The translations under genes and the position numbers were made by a program. This document shows, piece after piece, positions 1 to 9,585 of a DNA stretch of 64,000 bases. The stretch is from the NCBI RefSeq assembly GCF_000758545.1, contig NZ_CP009279.1, forward strand, positions 6,696,001 through 6,760,000, given 5' to 3'. The stretch comes from Paenibacillus sp. FSL H7-0737. GTDB taxonomy: Bacteria; Bacillota; Bacilli; Paenibacillales; Paenibacillaceae. The notes under the pieces were generated by a model. It searched no databases. It saw only the letters and a list, made by a program, of their open reading frames with translations, and was not told where the DNA came from. Within the stretch, counting starts at the first letter, position 1. Each line of letters begins with the position of its first letter.

Positions 1-78
1 ATTCCAAAAGTTTGCGCCAGACATTAAAGATGCCTTTTCTTCTACGGTCATACTTTCGATTAATGCTCTATACTTCAA
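1..78 (-). CDS. Glycoside hydrolase family 3 protein, N-terminal fragment cut by the window edge
   Basis: Only the first 26 codons are inside the window. They read MKYRALIESMTVEEKASLMS and then GANFWN, which matches the start of GH3 beta-glucosidases (a typical N-terminus is xxYRDLIxxMTLEEKASLMSG). The start is a TTG codon with a GGGGTGAAG ribosome-binding site about 8 bases upstream. An ATG nine codons further in (the M of MTVEEK) has no good ribosome-binding site. The gene lies 24 bases after the stop of another GH3 gene on the same strand, so the two are probably co-transcribed and act on related beta-glycosides. The rest of the protein is outside the window, so substrate and completeness cannot be judged. 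Confidence 0.8.
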   Translation of the reverse strand, partial: MKYRALIESMTVEEKASLMSGANFWN

Positions 79-102
79 TCTCTTCACCCCGCATGCTTAC
101 GC

Positions 103-2868
103 CTATTTTTCGAATAAGTAGGTTTGCAGGATCGTGTACAACACATGCTGAACACTTGTGCGAACCCCGTTTGTGATTCCTGCAGGATCCTTCTTGTATG
201 CTTGTTTTAATAATTTCTCGTTTTTACTTGGTGTCATAATATCGAGCATGAGATCATTGCCAGCTACAACCGCATCCGGCGCTTTCATAAACCCAAAGAC
301 TGCATCGCTGGAAACAAATCCATCAAAGCCCCATTCCTTACGCAGAACATCATTTAACAAGACGGAATTCGCTCCTGCCCACTTTGTCCCGATGATCGAA
401 AAGCTGGACATTGCGCCTAGAGGGCTGCTTTCTTTAACCGTAATCTCAAACGGCTTCAAGTAGATTTCGCGAATCGCTTGCTCGTTGGCCCAGATCAGAT
501 TTCCTGAACGAGCATTGGTTTCTTGATCGTTCAGCGCGAAGTGCTTCATAAAGGCAATAATGCCTTGGTCTTCTGCGCCGTTTATCATAGATGCCGCCAT
601 TTTTCCTGAAAGCACAGGATCTTCTGAGAAGTATTCAAAGTTACGGCCGCCTTGTGCTGTACGGTGAATATTCATCCCCGGTGCATACCAGCCTTGAATG
701 CCATACGCACGCGCTTCTTTACCAACCGCTTCTCCCATTTGATAGGCTAGATCATTGTTCCATGTTGCTGCAATGACGATTTCAGACGGATATGACGCGG
801 CTTCGATTGGCTTAAAGAAGTAACTAAATCCAGCCGGTCCGTCCATCAACAACGTTTTAGGAACACCCAAACGCTCTACTGCCATCGTTCTATAAGCGCC
901 GTTTGCTACATAATCAATCATTTCGTCCAATGTAAACTGATCCATGAATTCATTCCATTTCGGATCATCAAAGGCTAAACCTTTCAAATCCTCCAGTACT
1001 AAGCCATTATCAGCGCCAACCGTTGGCATTTCCATCGTTGAAGCTTCCGGCTCTTTTGAGAATGCGTCGACCACATTTTGCGGTGCTTTATGACTAATAT
1101 TTTCATCTGAAGGGTAAGTCTTCTCCCAATCATTCCGGGACAAATACGTAACTTCACCTTTTGCTAATTCAAAGCGATTCTCGTAAGGTGTTCCGGTATC
1201 CTTATCTTGTTTGAAAACCTTCTTGTCAGCCAACTCAAGGTCATAGCTTGCCACGATATCATGTACATTGCGAGCCACTTTAATCGTATATGTGCCTGGG
1301 TCTAATACATACGCTTCCTCTACGTTCATATCATAAGAAGCCATCTCTTCGGTAGCGAACGAAAGGGTAAGCACCTCGGATTGACCTGCTTCCAGTAGAG
1401 ACGTCTTTGCATAAGTGGCCAGTTCGATGGCCGATTTTTCAATGCCGCCTGCAATATACGGAGCTGAATAATAAACTTGAACAACATCTTTTCCGGCTCT
1501 GTCGCCAACATTTTTCACTTCGACTTGTAGTTCAATCTTGTCTTCCGACAATGACTGATTCAGAACCTTCCACTCGAAATCCGTGTAGCTTAATCCATGT
1601 CCGTAAGGATATAACACGGTATCTCGATAGCCTGCTTCATCATTTAAAAAGAAGGTTTCATAGAAACGGTAGCCGACATAGATACCTTCTTGATAATTGA
1701 GGAATGAATACTTCAAATTATCGTATTTGTAGTCTCCAAAGTTCTCACTTGCTGGAGCCGATGAATTGTCATAAACATACGTATCCGTAATACGGCCTGA
1801 TGGATTGATATTTCCTGCAAGAATATTTCCTAATGCGTTGGCACCATAAGGGCCAGGTGTTCCTATCCACAATACAGATTTAATGGATTTAAATTCATTT
1901 ACGAAACCAAGCTCTAAGGCATTCCCCGCATTTACAACGATTGTGACATTTTCAAAGGACTGTGCAACCTTTTCAATCAAAGCGCGTTTATTAGCTGTCA
2001 ATTTCAACTGCTCAGCGGTCGCATCACTAGCTTCTGTACTCTCACTAGCAATGACAATAATTGCATTTTCCGAATAGGATTTCGCTTGTGCTATGGCTTC
2101 GTCCGATAAATAATCGATTTTAGGTTCATCGCTAGAGTTTCCGCCTAACATGCCTTTTACAACTTGAATGACTCCGGTACTCGCCTTGCTGCCCACTCCT
2201 GCTTTTGCACCAACCTCTTGATACAAGTCATGAAGCTCGGTATTGTATGAAATACCTGCATTTTCTAGACCTTTAAATAAATTAACCGCACGGGAAGTAT
2301 CCCCCGCACCCGATCCTCCGCCGCCATAACGTAGCTCTAATGCAGCTAATCCGAAGACGTTAACCTTTTTATCTTTCAAAGGCAGCTGTTTATCATCATT
2401 CTTCAATAGAACAATGCCTTCATTCGCAATTTCTTCAGCTATTTTCCCACCCTGTTCACGTGCTGCAAGCGCCTCAGGGGAATCGGTTACGGCTGTAATG
2501 TGTTTTCCTGTCAGCGCATCGATGATGCTAGAAGCGGTTGCACCGAATTGTACGAACAACAATATGACAACAAGCGCTACGATCGACCAGCCGGTGAATC
2601 GTCTTGGTCTATTTTTAATTTTCTTGTAGCGTTTAGCTTCTTTTTTCATCGCTCTACGATCTTTGCGACTTAGAGCTTTCAACTCCATTTTTGTTTGTTG
2701 CTTTTGCTCTTTTCTTAATTGTTTGTCCTGTTCAATCGCTGCTGTTCGTTCTGCTTCCGGTAGCGCTTTAATTTCTTGCTTTCGCGCTCGCAGCTTAGCT
2801 TTATCTTCCTTCACCTTTTGCACGATTTCACTTTTTTTAACGCGTTTAGTATTAAAATTGTCCACCAC
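103..2868 (-). CDS. Membrane-anchored GH3 beta-glycosidase with permuted domain order
   Basis: A 921-residue protein. Residues 1-90 are very rich in Lys and Arg, and one hydrophobic helix follows at about 92-115 (WSIVALVVILLFVQF), suggesting a type II membrane anchor. The GH3 C-terminal sandwich domain comes first (EGIVLLKNDDKQLPL near residue 150). Next is a fibronectin-III-like module (YPYGHGLSYTDFEW, about 420-530). The TIM-barrel domain comes last, with LMDGPAGFSYF, KHFALNDQETNARSG and GFVSSDAVFG, whose Asp occupies the usual nucleophile position. Canonical GH3 enzymes have the barrel first, so this is the permuted architecture. The start is GTG behind a GGAGGGGG site. A second GH3 gene follows 24 bases downstream and an AraC-type regulator lies upstream. 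Function as an exo-acting beta-glycosidase is family knowledge; the substrate is unknown. Confidence 0.88.
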   Translation of the reverse strand: MVDNFNTKRVKKSEIVQKVKEDKAKLRARKQEIKALPEAERTAAIEQDKQLRKEQKQQTKMELKALSRKDRRAMKKEAKRYKKIKNRPRRFTGWSIVALVVILLFVQFGATASSIIDALTGKHITAVTDSPEALAAREQGGKIAEEIANEGIVLLKNDDKQLPLKDKKVNVFGLAALELRYGGGGSGAGDTSRAVNLFKGLENAGISYNTELHDLYQEVGAKAGVGSKASTGVIQVVKGMLGGNSSDEPKIDYLSDEAIAQAKSYSENAIIVIASESTEASDATAEQLKLTANKRALIEKVAQSFENVTIVVNAGNALELGFVNEFKSIKSVLWIGTPGPYGANALGNILAGNINPSGRITDTYVYDNSSAPASENFGDYKYDNLKYSFLNYQEGIYVGYRFYETFFLNDEAGYRDTVLYPYGHGLSYTDFEWKVLNQSLSEDKIELQVEVKNVGDRAGKDVVQVYYSAPYIAGGIEKSAIELATYAKTSLLEAGQSEVLTLSFATEEMASYDMNVEEAYVLDPGTYTIKVARNVHDIVASYDLELADKKVFKQDKDTGTPYENRFELAKGEVTYLSRNDWEKTYPSDENISHKAPQNVVDAFSKEPEASTMEMPTVGADNGLVLEDLKGLAFDDPKWNEFMDQFTLDEMIDYVANGAYRTMAVERLGVPKTLLMDGPAGFSYFFKPIEAASYPSEIVIAATWNNDLAYQMGEAVGKEARAYGIQGWYAPGMNIHRTAQGGRNFEYFSEDPVLSGKMAASMINGAEDQGIIAFMKHFALNDQETNARSGNLIWANEQAIREIYLKPFEITVKESSPLGAMSSFSIIGTKWAGANSVLLNDVLRKEWGFDGFVSSDAVFGFMKAPDAVVAGNDLMLDIMTPSKNEKLLKQAYKKDPAGITNGVRTSVQHVLYTILQTYLFEK

Positions 2869-2910
2869 GGCGACCCCCTCCGGTATCGTCTTTCTTTTTC
2901 ACAATCATAA

Positions 2911-2923
2911 TATAGCGCTTACA
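2911..2923 (-). promoter_or_regulatory. Possible cre (CcpA) site upstream of the GH3 genes
   Basis: On the minus strand TGTAAGCGCTATA resembles the catabolite-response element (consensus TGWAANCGNTNWCA; the amyE site begins TGTAAGCG). The right half matches poorly. It lies about 45 bases upstream of the GH3 start, where it could overlap the promoter. Carbon-catabolite control of a glycosidase operon would make sense, but this is a motif match only. Confidence 0.4.
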
Positions 2924-2946
2924 TTTTAACTATCAGGATCTTGTCG

Positions 2947-3009
2947 AAAAAAAAGCTAAATATTGCGTTCATTCGATTTATCAAGAAATCGAGTGAGCAA
3001 TATTTAGCA
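2947..3009 (-). terminator. Intrinsic terminator of the AraC-family gene
   Basis: Read on the minus strand, GCTAAATATTGC and its complement GCAATATTTAGC flank an inner stem (TCGATTT/AAATCGA), followed by eight T. It starts directly after the regulator's stop codon and separates it from the GH3 genes. Confidence 0.85.
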
Positions 3010-5289
3010 TTAATCGTTGGTTTTTTCTAAGTCGATCATAACAATCCCGAATAGCGGAACTTCGAACTCAAGTGTATGATTCCCCTTTATTTTCAGTTGT
3101 TCTACGCTTCTCGAAGGTCGATTAATTGCATTCCAATACGCAATATCTTCGAAAGACAACTTTTTGCATTTCCTTAAATCAGCAAGGTCTAATCGCTGAT
3201 CTACTTGCTCAGTAGTTAATCGTTGCTTGATCAATCGGTATGTCCCTTCAAGGTTTGTAAGTTCCATCTTTATAAAAACATAGGGACTTTTTGCCTTATG
3301 CCAAGCTAATTCTAGTTTTTCCTTATTTTCATTGATAAACAGATGTTGCTCTTCTTCTGGATAAACAGTTAAAATGCGGTAATTATCTTGCTGTTTTGTC
3401 ACGATACATGAGTTGTTTTTGAACACAATCTCATCAAACAAGCGACTCACAAACTCTGTCGCATACCAATTGTCCTTGTAACGACCATCCGGTGTAAGTA
3501 ATGAAAGCTTACTTGCCAGCTCATCTGGAAAATACTCAAACAGCTTCGCTGAATCGAGTGATAATGGAGGGAAATAGTGACCTGCAATTTCGTTTTGATT
3601 CATTAGGTTTATATATTGCCAAATGCTTGCATTTGCTTGCGCTAGATCCGAATAGGCGTGTAGATAATCATCCTGATCGTAAATCAGCATTCGATCCAAA
3701 ATACGGTTCTGATCTTGTATGTTTGTATTCTCACCAATGACCCGAATGTAGTCTTCATCAAATAGATAATTAAGCGCAGTTTCAAGTGGAATCTTGCGCA
3801 TACGGGTCCAGTCATCAATGCAATAAACGGCATTATGGCAGATTATATCAAGCAACACCGCATCTTCTGGCGGGATGGGAAAATGAATGACCACGTTCTT
3901 ATAGTTTTTAAAAATTGAAATGGCATTCACTAGCGACAGACGCAATTGCCTGCTATTTTTCATTTCATAGAAGCAGCGGAACTCGTACATCCAATCCTGA
4001 CTTGTCATATAATTTTGCTGCAGATGGAGATTCAATTCAGTCATTACCGTTTGAAACCATTCATTGTTATGAAATCCCCGCTCCTCCCAATCATCCAAAT
4101 CTATAGATTGAAATTGAAGGTAGGGAATCATGCCAACAGACACGATCTGCTGCAATATTCGATCCAACTCACTAAATGAACAGACCAGCTTCCCTTCGCT
4201 CAACCGTATATCCACTTTTTTAAAAAAACGATTGACCGCTACCCACTTCACCCCTAGACGCTGACGCACTTCGAGCAAACGGCTATCCATAAGTTTACCT
4301 TTTATTTTAAGAACATGATTCACCTTTGAGTACTGGCCGATCGTTTTATGCAAATCTAATTGAACCTCGATGCGATTGGGGGCAATAGATGGGCCAGCCG
4401 GTAATTCACCTAACGGCACATACGGCGATAGTAAGGCTAATACATCTTGGGACAGCTCCGCATCGACACGATTCTGCACCGCTCTTATTTGACGCTGTTC
4501 ACGAAATTCAGCAGGTGAAAGCTCATACCTTATTTTAAATGCCTCGTTAAATGAGCGTACATTGGGAAAGCCATTAGCTAAAGCAATCGTGACAATCTTC
4601 TCGTTCGTATTTTCCAGCATACGTAAGCTATGAAACAATCGCACTTCTTTGATGTAATTTCCGATTGAAATCCCTAGCTGATTTTTAAAGGAATGTGCCA
4701 GGTAGTATTTGCTACTATAAGACTTTTCAGCAATCTCATCCAGGCTGAGTTTGTCCGCATAATTAACATTGATATATGATACAATTTCTTTTACCTTATC
4801 CGAAGCAGTATGAACTTGCTTCTTTTCATCTTCTGGCCCAAGATATCGGTACAGCAATCCGATTAAACGTTTCGAATACCCTTCGATGATATAATCAGAA
4901 CCGGCTCCCGGATATATCCTTTCGACGTACAAGTACGCCATACAATTCTTCACAAGCTCATATCCATCTTTTTTGTACACCATCGATAGTGGAATGTTAA
5001 GCTTAAATGCCGGAAACTCCTCTTGATACTCATTGGTTAGAAACTTTACCGAGAGCGTCGCATTCTCTTCACTGCCAATTACACGGACAATATCACCTTT
5101 ATTAAAAACGAAAATATCGCCTGTCCGAATCAAAATATCCGAACCGTTTCGCATAATTTCCAGATAACCAGAAAGAACAAACCATGCCGTTAACTCCGTC
5201 ATAAGTAGAAAATCCACTTCCTCAATCGTTTCGATTGCGGCTAGTACGATTTGATCTGATCCATTTTTCTTCTTATTCAAAATCAACAA
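3010..5289 (-). CDS. Large AraC-family regulator with a C-terminal glycosidase-like domain
   Basis: A 759-residue protein. Residues 1-150 look like a cupin sensor domain (RTGDIFVFNKGDIVRVIG). Residues about 165-270 form the two-helix-turn-helix AraC/XylS DNA-binding domain (SLDEIAEKSYSSKYYLAHSF, then ALANGFPNVRSFNEAFKIRY and LSPAEFR). The remaining 480 residues resemble the TIM-barrel extension found on some xylan- or glycoside-linked AraC regulators and contain no cofactor motif I can name. AraC proteins of about 280 residues are the norm, so this is a long multidomain form. It lies just upstream of, and in the same direction as, two GH3 genes, which suggests that it senses a sugar and activates them. 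A strong terminator after it means that the GH3 genes need their own promoter. Confidence 0.85.
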   Translation of the reverse strand: MLILNKKKNGSDQIVLAAIETIEEVDFLLMTELTAWFVLSGYLEIMRNGSDILIRTGDIFVFNKGDIVRVIGSEENATLSVKFLTNEYQEEFPAFKLNIPLSMVYKKDGYELVKNCMAYLYVERIYPGAGSDYIIEGYSKRLIGLLYRYLGPEDEKKQVHTASDKVKEIVSYINVNYADKLSLDEIAEKSYSSKYYLAHSFKNQLGISIGNYIKEVRLFHSLRMLENTNEKIVTIALANGFPNVRSFNEAFKIRYELSPAEFREQRQIRAVQNRVDAELSQDVLALLSPYVPLGELPAGPSIAPNRIEVQLDLHKTIGQYSKVNHVLKIKGKLMDSRLLEVRQRLGVKWVAVNRFFKKVDIRLSEGKLVCSFSELDRILQQIVSVGMIPYLQFQSIDLDDWEERGFHNNEWFQTVMTELNLHLQQNYMTSQDWMYEFRCFYEMKNSRQLRLSLVNAISIFKNYKNVVIHFPIPPEDAVLLDIICHNAVYCIDDWTRMRKIPLETALNYLFDEDYIRVIGENTNIQDQNRILDRMLIYDQDDYLHAYSDLAQANASIWQYINLMNQNEIAGHYFPPLSLDSAKLFEYFPDELASKLSLLTPDGRYKDNWYATEFVSRLFDEIVFKNNSCIVTKQQDNYRILTVYPEEEQHLFINENKEKLELAWHKAKSPYVFIKMELTNLEGTYRLIKQRLTTEQVDQRLDLADLRKCKKLSFEDIAYWNAINRPSRSVEQLKIKGNHTLEFEVPLFGIVMIDLEKTND

Positions 5290-5407
5290 TCTCCTCTTCC
5301 AACATGAAAAAATATGTTACTGTTACTGAGTACCTGACCATTTGCTCATAATTATTGATTATAAACGATTGCTCTCTGAAATCTAAAAAAATAGGACGGT
5401 GCATCAT

Positions 5408-6559
5408 ATGGTATTCGCATTTCTGTTTATATTCGCTATGTACGCGGCAAGTAACTATTACATCGCAAGAAAAATTTTTAAATGGTTACAACATGTATTT
5501 TCAAATATAAATGGGATTATATACGGAGTCATCTACAGCTTGTGTGCGGTAACAATCATTATTAATTTACTATTGTCCTCTTCAGCTATGACGACCGATT
5601 CAAGTATTGTTAATTTTATTGGTCAATTCGGGGACTATTGGATGGGGATCTACTTCTATTTGTTCTTGCTGTTACTCCTTTCCGATGTAATCTTACTTAT
5701 TAGTAAATGGATCAAAATCATCCCCTCCCCTGCGCCAAAACGTGTTATTTTTCATACAAGGTCAGTAGCATTAATTCTAGTCATAGGGTTGGTGTCCTAT
5801 GGGATTTATAATGCGAATCAGATAAAAGAAGTTACTTATCCGATCCAAATACATAAAAGCACGTCGTTAGATCATTTAAATATTGTTCTGATCAGCGACT
5901 TACATTTAGGCTACGTAAATGATGTAAAGTTTATTGAAGACGTTGTTGATCGTATTAATAACATGCAGCCGGATATTGTGTTGATGTCAGGAGATATATT
6001 TAATGGTAACTACTATGCGCTCTCTAATCCTTCCAAAGGAATAGAGTTATTAAATACTATTCAGTCCACCTATGGGGTTTATGCTTGTTTAGGTAACCAT
6101 GATGCAGGACGATCATACGATGAGATTGTGAACTTTATAGATAAGAGTAATATTAGACTTCTAAATGATGAGCATGTCGTTATTGATAATCAATTCGTTG
6201 TAGTTGGCAGGAGAGATTCATCACCGATTGGTGATCAAGGAAATGCTAGAGCAGTTACTTCTGAAGTGATGAGTAGCATTAATACAACTATGCCCGTTAT
6301 CGTAATGGATCATCAACCCACGAATATGATTCAGTACGGAGATGATGTCGATTTAATACTTAGCGGACATACGCATCAAGGACAAGTATTTCCTGCAAAT
6401 CTAATCACCAACGCTATGTTTACAGTAGATTACGGGCACTATCAGAAAAATCAGAACAGCCCTAACGTCATCGTTACATCTGGTGCAGGGACTTGGGGAC
6501 CGCCCTTACGCATTGGAACGAATAGTGAGATAGCACTAATTAAAGTTGATTTTAAATAG
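5408..6559 (+). CDS. Membrane metallophosphoesterase (YkuE/YaeI-like)
   Basis: The N-terminal 130 residues contain about four hydrophobic helices. A calcineurin-type phosphoesterase domain follows, with all five metal-binding blocks: SDLHLG, SGDIFNG, GNHD, the MDHQP region and SGHTHQGQ. Family members act on phosphodiester or UDP-sugar/lipid substrates near the membrane; the real substrate is unknown. An upstream in-frame GTG at 5399 would add three residues, but the ATG at 5408 is better spaced from the AGGACGGTG sequence. The gene is monocistronic, divergent from the AraC-type regulator and followed by a terminator. Confidence 0.85.
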   Translation: MVFAFLFIFAMYAASNYYIARKIFKWLQHVFSNINGIIYGVIYSLCAVTIIINLLLSSSAMTTDSSIVNFIGQFGDYWMGIYFYLFLLLLLSDVILLISKWIKIIPSPAPKRVIFHTRSVALILVIGLVSYGIYNANQIKEVTYPIQIHKSTSLDHLNIVLISDLHLGYVNDVKFIEDVVDRINNMQPDIVLMSGDIFNGNYYALSNPSKGIELLNTIQSTYGVYACLGNHDAGRSYDEIVNFIDKSNIRLLNDEHVVIDNQFVVVGRRDSSPIGDQGNARAVTSEVMSSINTTMPVIVMDHQPTNMIQYGDDVDLILSGHTHQGQVFPANLITNAMFTVDYGHYQKNQNSPNVIVTSGAGTWGPPLRIGTNSEIALIKVDFK

Positions 6560-6572
6560 AATGATTTATAAA

Positions 6573-6626
6573 AAAAAGCGGACAGCCTTTGGACGAGAAT
6601 TACCGCCCTAGACTGCCGCTTTTTAT
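6573..6626 (+). terminator. Hairpin terminator after the metallophosphoesterase
   Basis: AAAAAGCGGACAG pairs with CTGCCGCTTTTT around a 28-base loop. The A-run on one side and T-run on the other make it usable from both directions. Confidence 0.7.
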
Positions 6627-6731
6627 AGTTTTACCTAAGGTTGGTGCGGAGAATATCCGTTATCTTGAAATTTGTCTCTCTACATCATACAACGGTTTTT
6701 ACCCATATCCTCCTGTAGCATAGTCTAGCGA

Positions 6732-7286
6732 TTATAAATACCTTCTTTTATACATCAAGGTAATTTGGCCTGCTATGTATTCCGCACTATATTGGCTGCC
6801 ATCCTTAATCCACCACATAATAATCCCTAATAGTGATGCTGCAATAATATCAAGGGAGACAACCTCCTTAGTGGAATCTATGTTTCTCACGTTTCTTCGC
6901 TTTTCGATCGTATTTTTTAATAGGTTGGTTAATTGGTTTTTGAAGCCTTTGTGCTCTACCAATACAGCAAAGATTTGCCGGTATTCATAAAAATAACTTA
7001 AAAATGTGACCAACTGCTCCTGCTCGATACTGCTCTTCACTTGTAATAACGGTTCAACCTTCATGGACAGGTCATCAAAGATTTCATGTACGATCTGGCG
7101 CAATAAATCATTAATATCCTCATAATGCAAATAAAACGTTGCACGATTCAGCTCAGCACGGTTGGCGATTTTTTGGACAGTCAATTGAGAAATCTCCACA
7201 TTCTCGGCCAATAATGAAAAAACAGCATTTTTCAGCATCTTTTTTGAGCGAATGGCTCGTGGATCAACTTTTTTATGTTCGGACAT
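6732..7286 (-). CDS. TetR/AcrR-family transcriptional repressor
   Basis: 184 residues with an N-terminal TetR helix-turn-helix (residues about 10-60: SKKMLKNAVFSLLAENVEISQLTVQKIANRAE split over two helices, then LNRATFYLHYEDINDLL). The C-terminal ligand-binding half resembles the TetR_C domain of YxbF/DhaS-like proteins. GAGGG lies 6 bases before the ATG. It is divergently transcribed from an MFS exporter with palindromes between them, the standard layout of a drug-responsive efflux switch. The inducer is unknown. Confidence 0.88.
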   Translation of the reverse strand: MSEHKKVDPRAIRSKKMLKNAVFSLLAENVEISQLTVQKIANRAELNRATFYLHYEDINDLLRQIVHEIFDDLSMKVEPLLQVKSSIEQEQLVTFLSYFYEYRQIFAVLVEHKGFKNQLTNLLKNTIEKRRNVRNIDSTKEVVSLDIIAASLLGIIMWWIKDGSQYSAEYIAGQITLMYKRRYL

Positions 7287-7339
7287 TTCATCCCTCTATT
7301 ATCGTTTATATAGTATTTCATCAACTAATTTACCCATTC

Positions 7340-7426
7340 TGTCGATTAGTCGACATTTTCAATAAAATTGCAAATAGGAATACCGTTTAAATGCTGATAT
7401 GATTTATTTTATCGACACTATGTCGA
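7340..7426. promoter_or_regulatory. Paired palindromes, probable TetR operators
   Basis: Two palindromes built from the same half-site sit between the divergent repressor and exporter. TGTCGA-TTAG-TCGACA is at 7340-7355 and TCGACA-CTA-TGTCGA at 7412-7426. The second ends about 26 bases before the exporter start, where repressor binding would block its promoter. Assignment to this TetR protein rests on position. Confidence 0.55.
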
Positions 7427-7452
7427 AAAAGCAATGAAGAGAGGCCTGCACC

Positions 7453-8916
7453 ATGCAAGAAGATATTAAGAAAATAAATAAAGGAATCCTACTAACCATT
7501 CTAATTTTTGGTTGTTTCTTATCTACACTCAATCAGACGCTTTTAAATGTCGCCTTAAGTAGTCTGATGGATGTATTTGATGTCACGGCAACAACTGTAC
7601 AATGGATTTCAACAGGTTTTATGCTGGTCAACGGGATTTTGATTCCGATTACAGCCTATTTAATGAAACGTTTTACAACACGTCAATTATTTCTAAGTGC
7701 CATGTCATTTTTATTAATTGGCTCAATCATTTGTGCAGCAGCGCCGAGCTTTAGTCTACTCTTAGTCGGACGGATGATCCAAGCTGCAGGTGCCGGTATT
7801 ATAATGCCGCTCATGATGAGCGTTGTGCTCGCTATTTTCCCTGTTGAAAAACGCGGCAGTGCTATGGGACTGCTTGGACTGGCGATGATATTTGCTCCTG
7901 CTATTGGGCCGACGCTTGCGGGATTTATTGTTGAATATCACTCTTGGCGCTGGTTATTTATCGGCCTCATTCCACTCGTCATCATTGTTATAGCGTTGGC
8001 ATTCAAGTATTTAGTGAATGTATCCGAGACGTCTAAGTCTAAGCTTGATGTAGTAAGTGTTCTTTTATCGACCGTTGGATTTGGCTTAATTTTATACGGC
8101 TTCAGTAGTGCAGGCAGTAAAGGCTGGGACGATGTAATAGTAATTCTGACCTTAGGGATCGGGATCGCTGTTACGGCCGTATTCTGTCTTCGACAAATCA
8201 AGTCTGATGATCCACTGCTGAACCTGTCTGTCTTCAAAAATAAAGTTTTTACGATGACTTCTCTGATTAACGTATTAATCACGATGATGATGTACGCAGA
8301 TATGATTTTATTGCCTATTTATCTGCAGAATGGCCGTGGTTTTACAGCATTTGATGCAGGACTACTATTGCTGCCAGGGGCGCTCGTAAATGCGTTCATG
8401 TCACCCGTCACCGGTAAATTATACGACCGTTTTGGTGCTAAACCACTGTTCATTATTGGTTTACTGTTTATTATTCCATCTATGTGGGCGGTAACTGATC
8501 TATCTGAATCTACAACGTATATGTATCTAATGATTCGTACCATTGGCCTGCGAATTGGATTAAGCTTCATCACTATGCCACTCAATACGGCTGGACTAAA
8601 TGCACTGCCCAAACAACTCGGCACGCATGGTACAGCTGTGAACAATACCGTTCGCCAAATTGCCGGAGCCATCGGTACTGCTGTCGTAATTACGATTTAT
8701 ACAGTACAGGCAACAAGTCATGCGGCCACAGTGATGCAGAGCAACCCCTCTACTACTCCTGAGATCCTTAAATCCCTTGCATCCATTCTTGGGGCAAGTG
8801 ATGCCTATTACTTTATGATGATTTTATCCGTCGCCGCGTTTGTTATAACATTATTTATGCCGATGAAGAGCAAGATCATGGTTGAAAAGAAAGCAAACCT
8901 AGTTAACAAGGAATAA
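7453..8916 (+). CDS. DHA2-family multidrug efflux MFS transporter
   Basis: 487 residues with about 14 hydrophobic helices, the length and topology of the DHA2 (EmrB/LmrB) drug:H+ antiporters. Seen motifs include LNVALSSLMDVFDVTATTVQW in the first helix region, GRMIQAAGAGIIMPL (motif C-like context) and MGLLGLAMIFAPAIGPTLAG. AGAGAGG lies 8 bases before the ATG. The divergent TetR repressor and intervening palindromes indicate substrate-induced expression. Substrates cannot be read from sequence. Confidence 0.88.
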   Translation: MQEDIKKINKGILLTILIFGCFLSTLNQTLLNVALSSLMDVFDVTATTVQWISTGFMLVNGILIPITAYLMKRFTTRQLFLSAMSFLLIGSIICAAAPSFSLLLVGRMIQAAGAGIIMPLMMSVVLAIFPVEKRGSAMGLLGLAMIFAPAIGPTLAGFIVEYHSWRWLFIGLIPLVIIVIALAFKYLVNVSETSKSKLDVVSVLLSTVGFGLILYGFSSAGSKGWDDVIVILTLGIGIAVTAVFCLRQIKSDDPLLNLSVFKNKVFTMTSLINVLITMMMYADMILLPIYLQNGRGFTAFDAGLLLLPGALVNAFMSPVTGKLYDRFGAKPLFIIGLLFIIPSMWAVTDLSESTTYMYLMIRTIGLRIGLSFITMPLNTAGLNALPKQLGTHGTAVNNTVRQIAGAIGTAVVITIYTVQATSHAATVMQSNPSTTPEILKSLASILGASDAYYFMMILSVAAFVITLFMPMKSKIMVEKKANLVNKE

Positions 8917-8933
8917 CCTTATAACGTGGAATG

Positions 8934-8965
8934 TAAAAAGGACAGCGATCAGCTGTCCTTTTACA
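8934..8965 (+). terminator. Terminator after the efflux transporter
   Basis: AAAAGGACAGC-GATCA-GCTGTCCTTTT is a near-perfect stem with A and T tails, so it can serve both the exporter and the convergent XRE gene. Confidence 0.85.
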
Positions 8966-8994
8966 TTATTAATAGCTATTCCCGGCTCACCGGC

Positions 8995-9447
8995 TTACTC
9001 TTGTTTATATTTTTCTTTCAGTATGCTGGAGCCAATTCCCCCGATAACCATTAAAATCAAAGAACCGAAGTTCCAAAAGAATGACCCGCCATTCAAGGTA
9101 ATCTCTAGTGCCATTACTTTGTTCAGAAAGAGAACACAGAGTTTAATCACTAATAGCACAATGCCTGCTATTACGAAGACATCAAATACAAACTTTAATT
9201 TCGGGTGAGCCAATTTCTTGCCTTCTTCTATCACCTTTTTGGTCAACTCCTCGTCACTCCTTAGTAACTCATCGATAGTTACCCCAAAAAGATCGCTTAT
9301 TTTAATAATGATTTCAATGCTTGGGTAGTTTAGACCATTCTCCCATTTCGAAACCGACTGTCGGCTTACAAACAGCTTCTCGGCCAGTTCTTCTTGTGAC
9401 CAACTTTTTTTATTTCTTTCCGCTTTTAACTTCTCCCCAAAGATCAT
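8995..9447 (-). CDS. XRE-family helix-turn-helix regulator with two membrane helices
   Basis: 150 residues from the internal ATG of MIFGEKLKAERN, which has an AAAGG sequence 11 bases upstream; an ATG nine codons earlier has none. Residues 5-60 form a Cro/CI-type HTH (WSQEELAEKLFVSRQSVSKW and YPSIEIIIKISDLFGVTIDE). Two hydrophobic segments follow (VFDVFVIAGIVLLVIKLCVLF and FFWNFGSLILMVIGGIGSSI), so the protein is probably membrane-tethered. Similar HTH-plus-membrane proteins are common in Firmicutes, often without known targets. It appears monocistronic. Confidence 0.8.
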   Translation of the reverse strand: MIFGEKLKAERNKKSWSQEELAEKLFVSRQSVSKWENGLNYPSIEIIIKISDLFGVTIDELLRSDEELTKKVIEEGKKLAHPKLKFVFDVFVIAGIVLLVIKLCVLFLNKVMALEITLNGGSFFWNFGSLILMVIGGIGSSILKEKYKQE

Positions 9448-9585
9448 AGCAGCAACTACCTTTCTGCAATTCATAAGCCTATATTGGATTAATCGTATGC
9501 AGAAGTAAAGAACGCTTTAGTTGCAGCCCCGCAACCCCAAGTTGCAGTTAACACTAGGCTTACCGCTAGTTGATGTTGACCTCAC

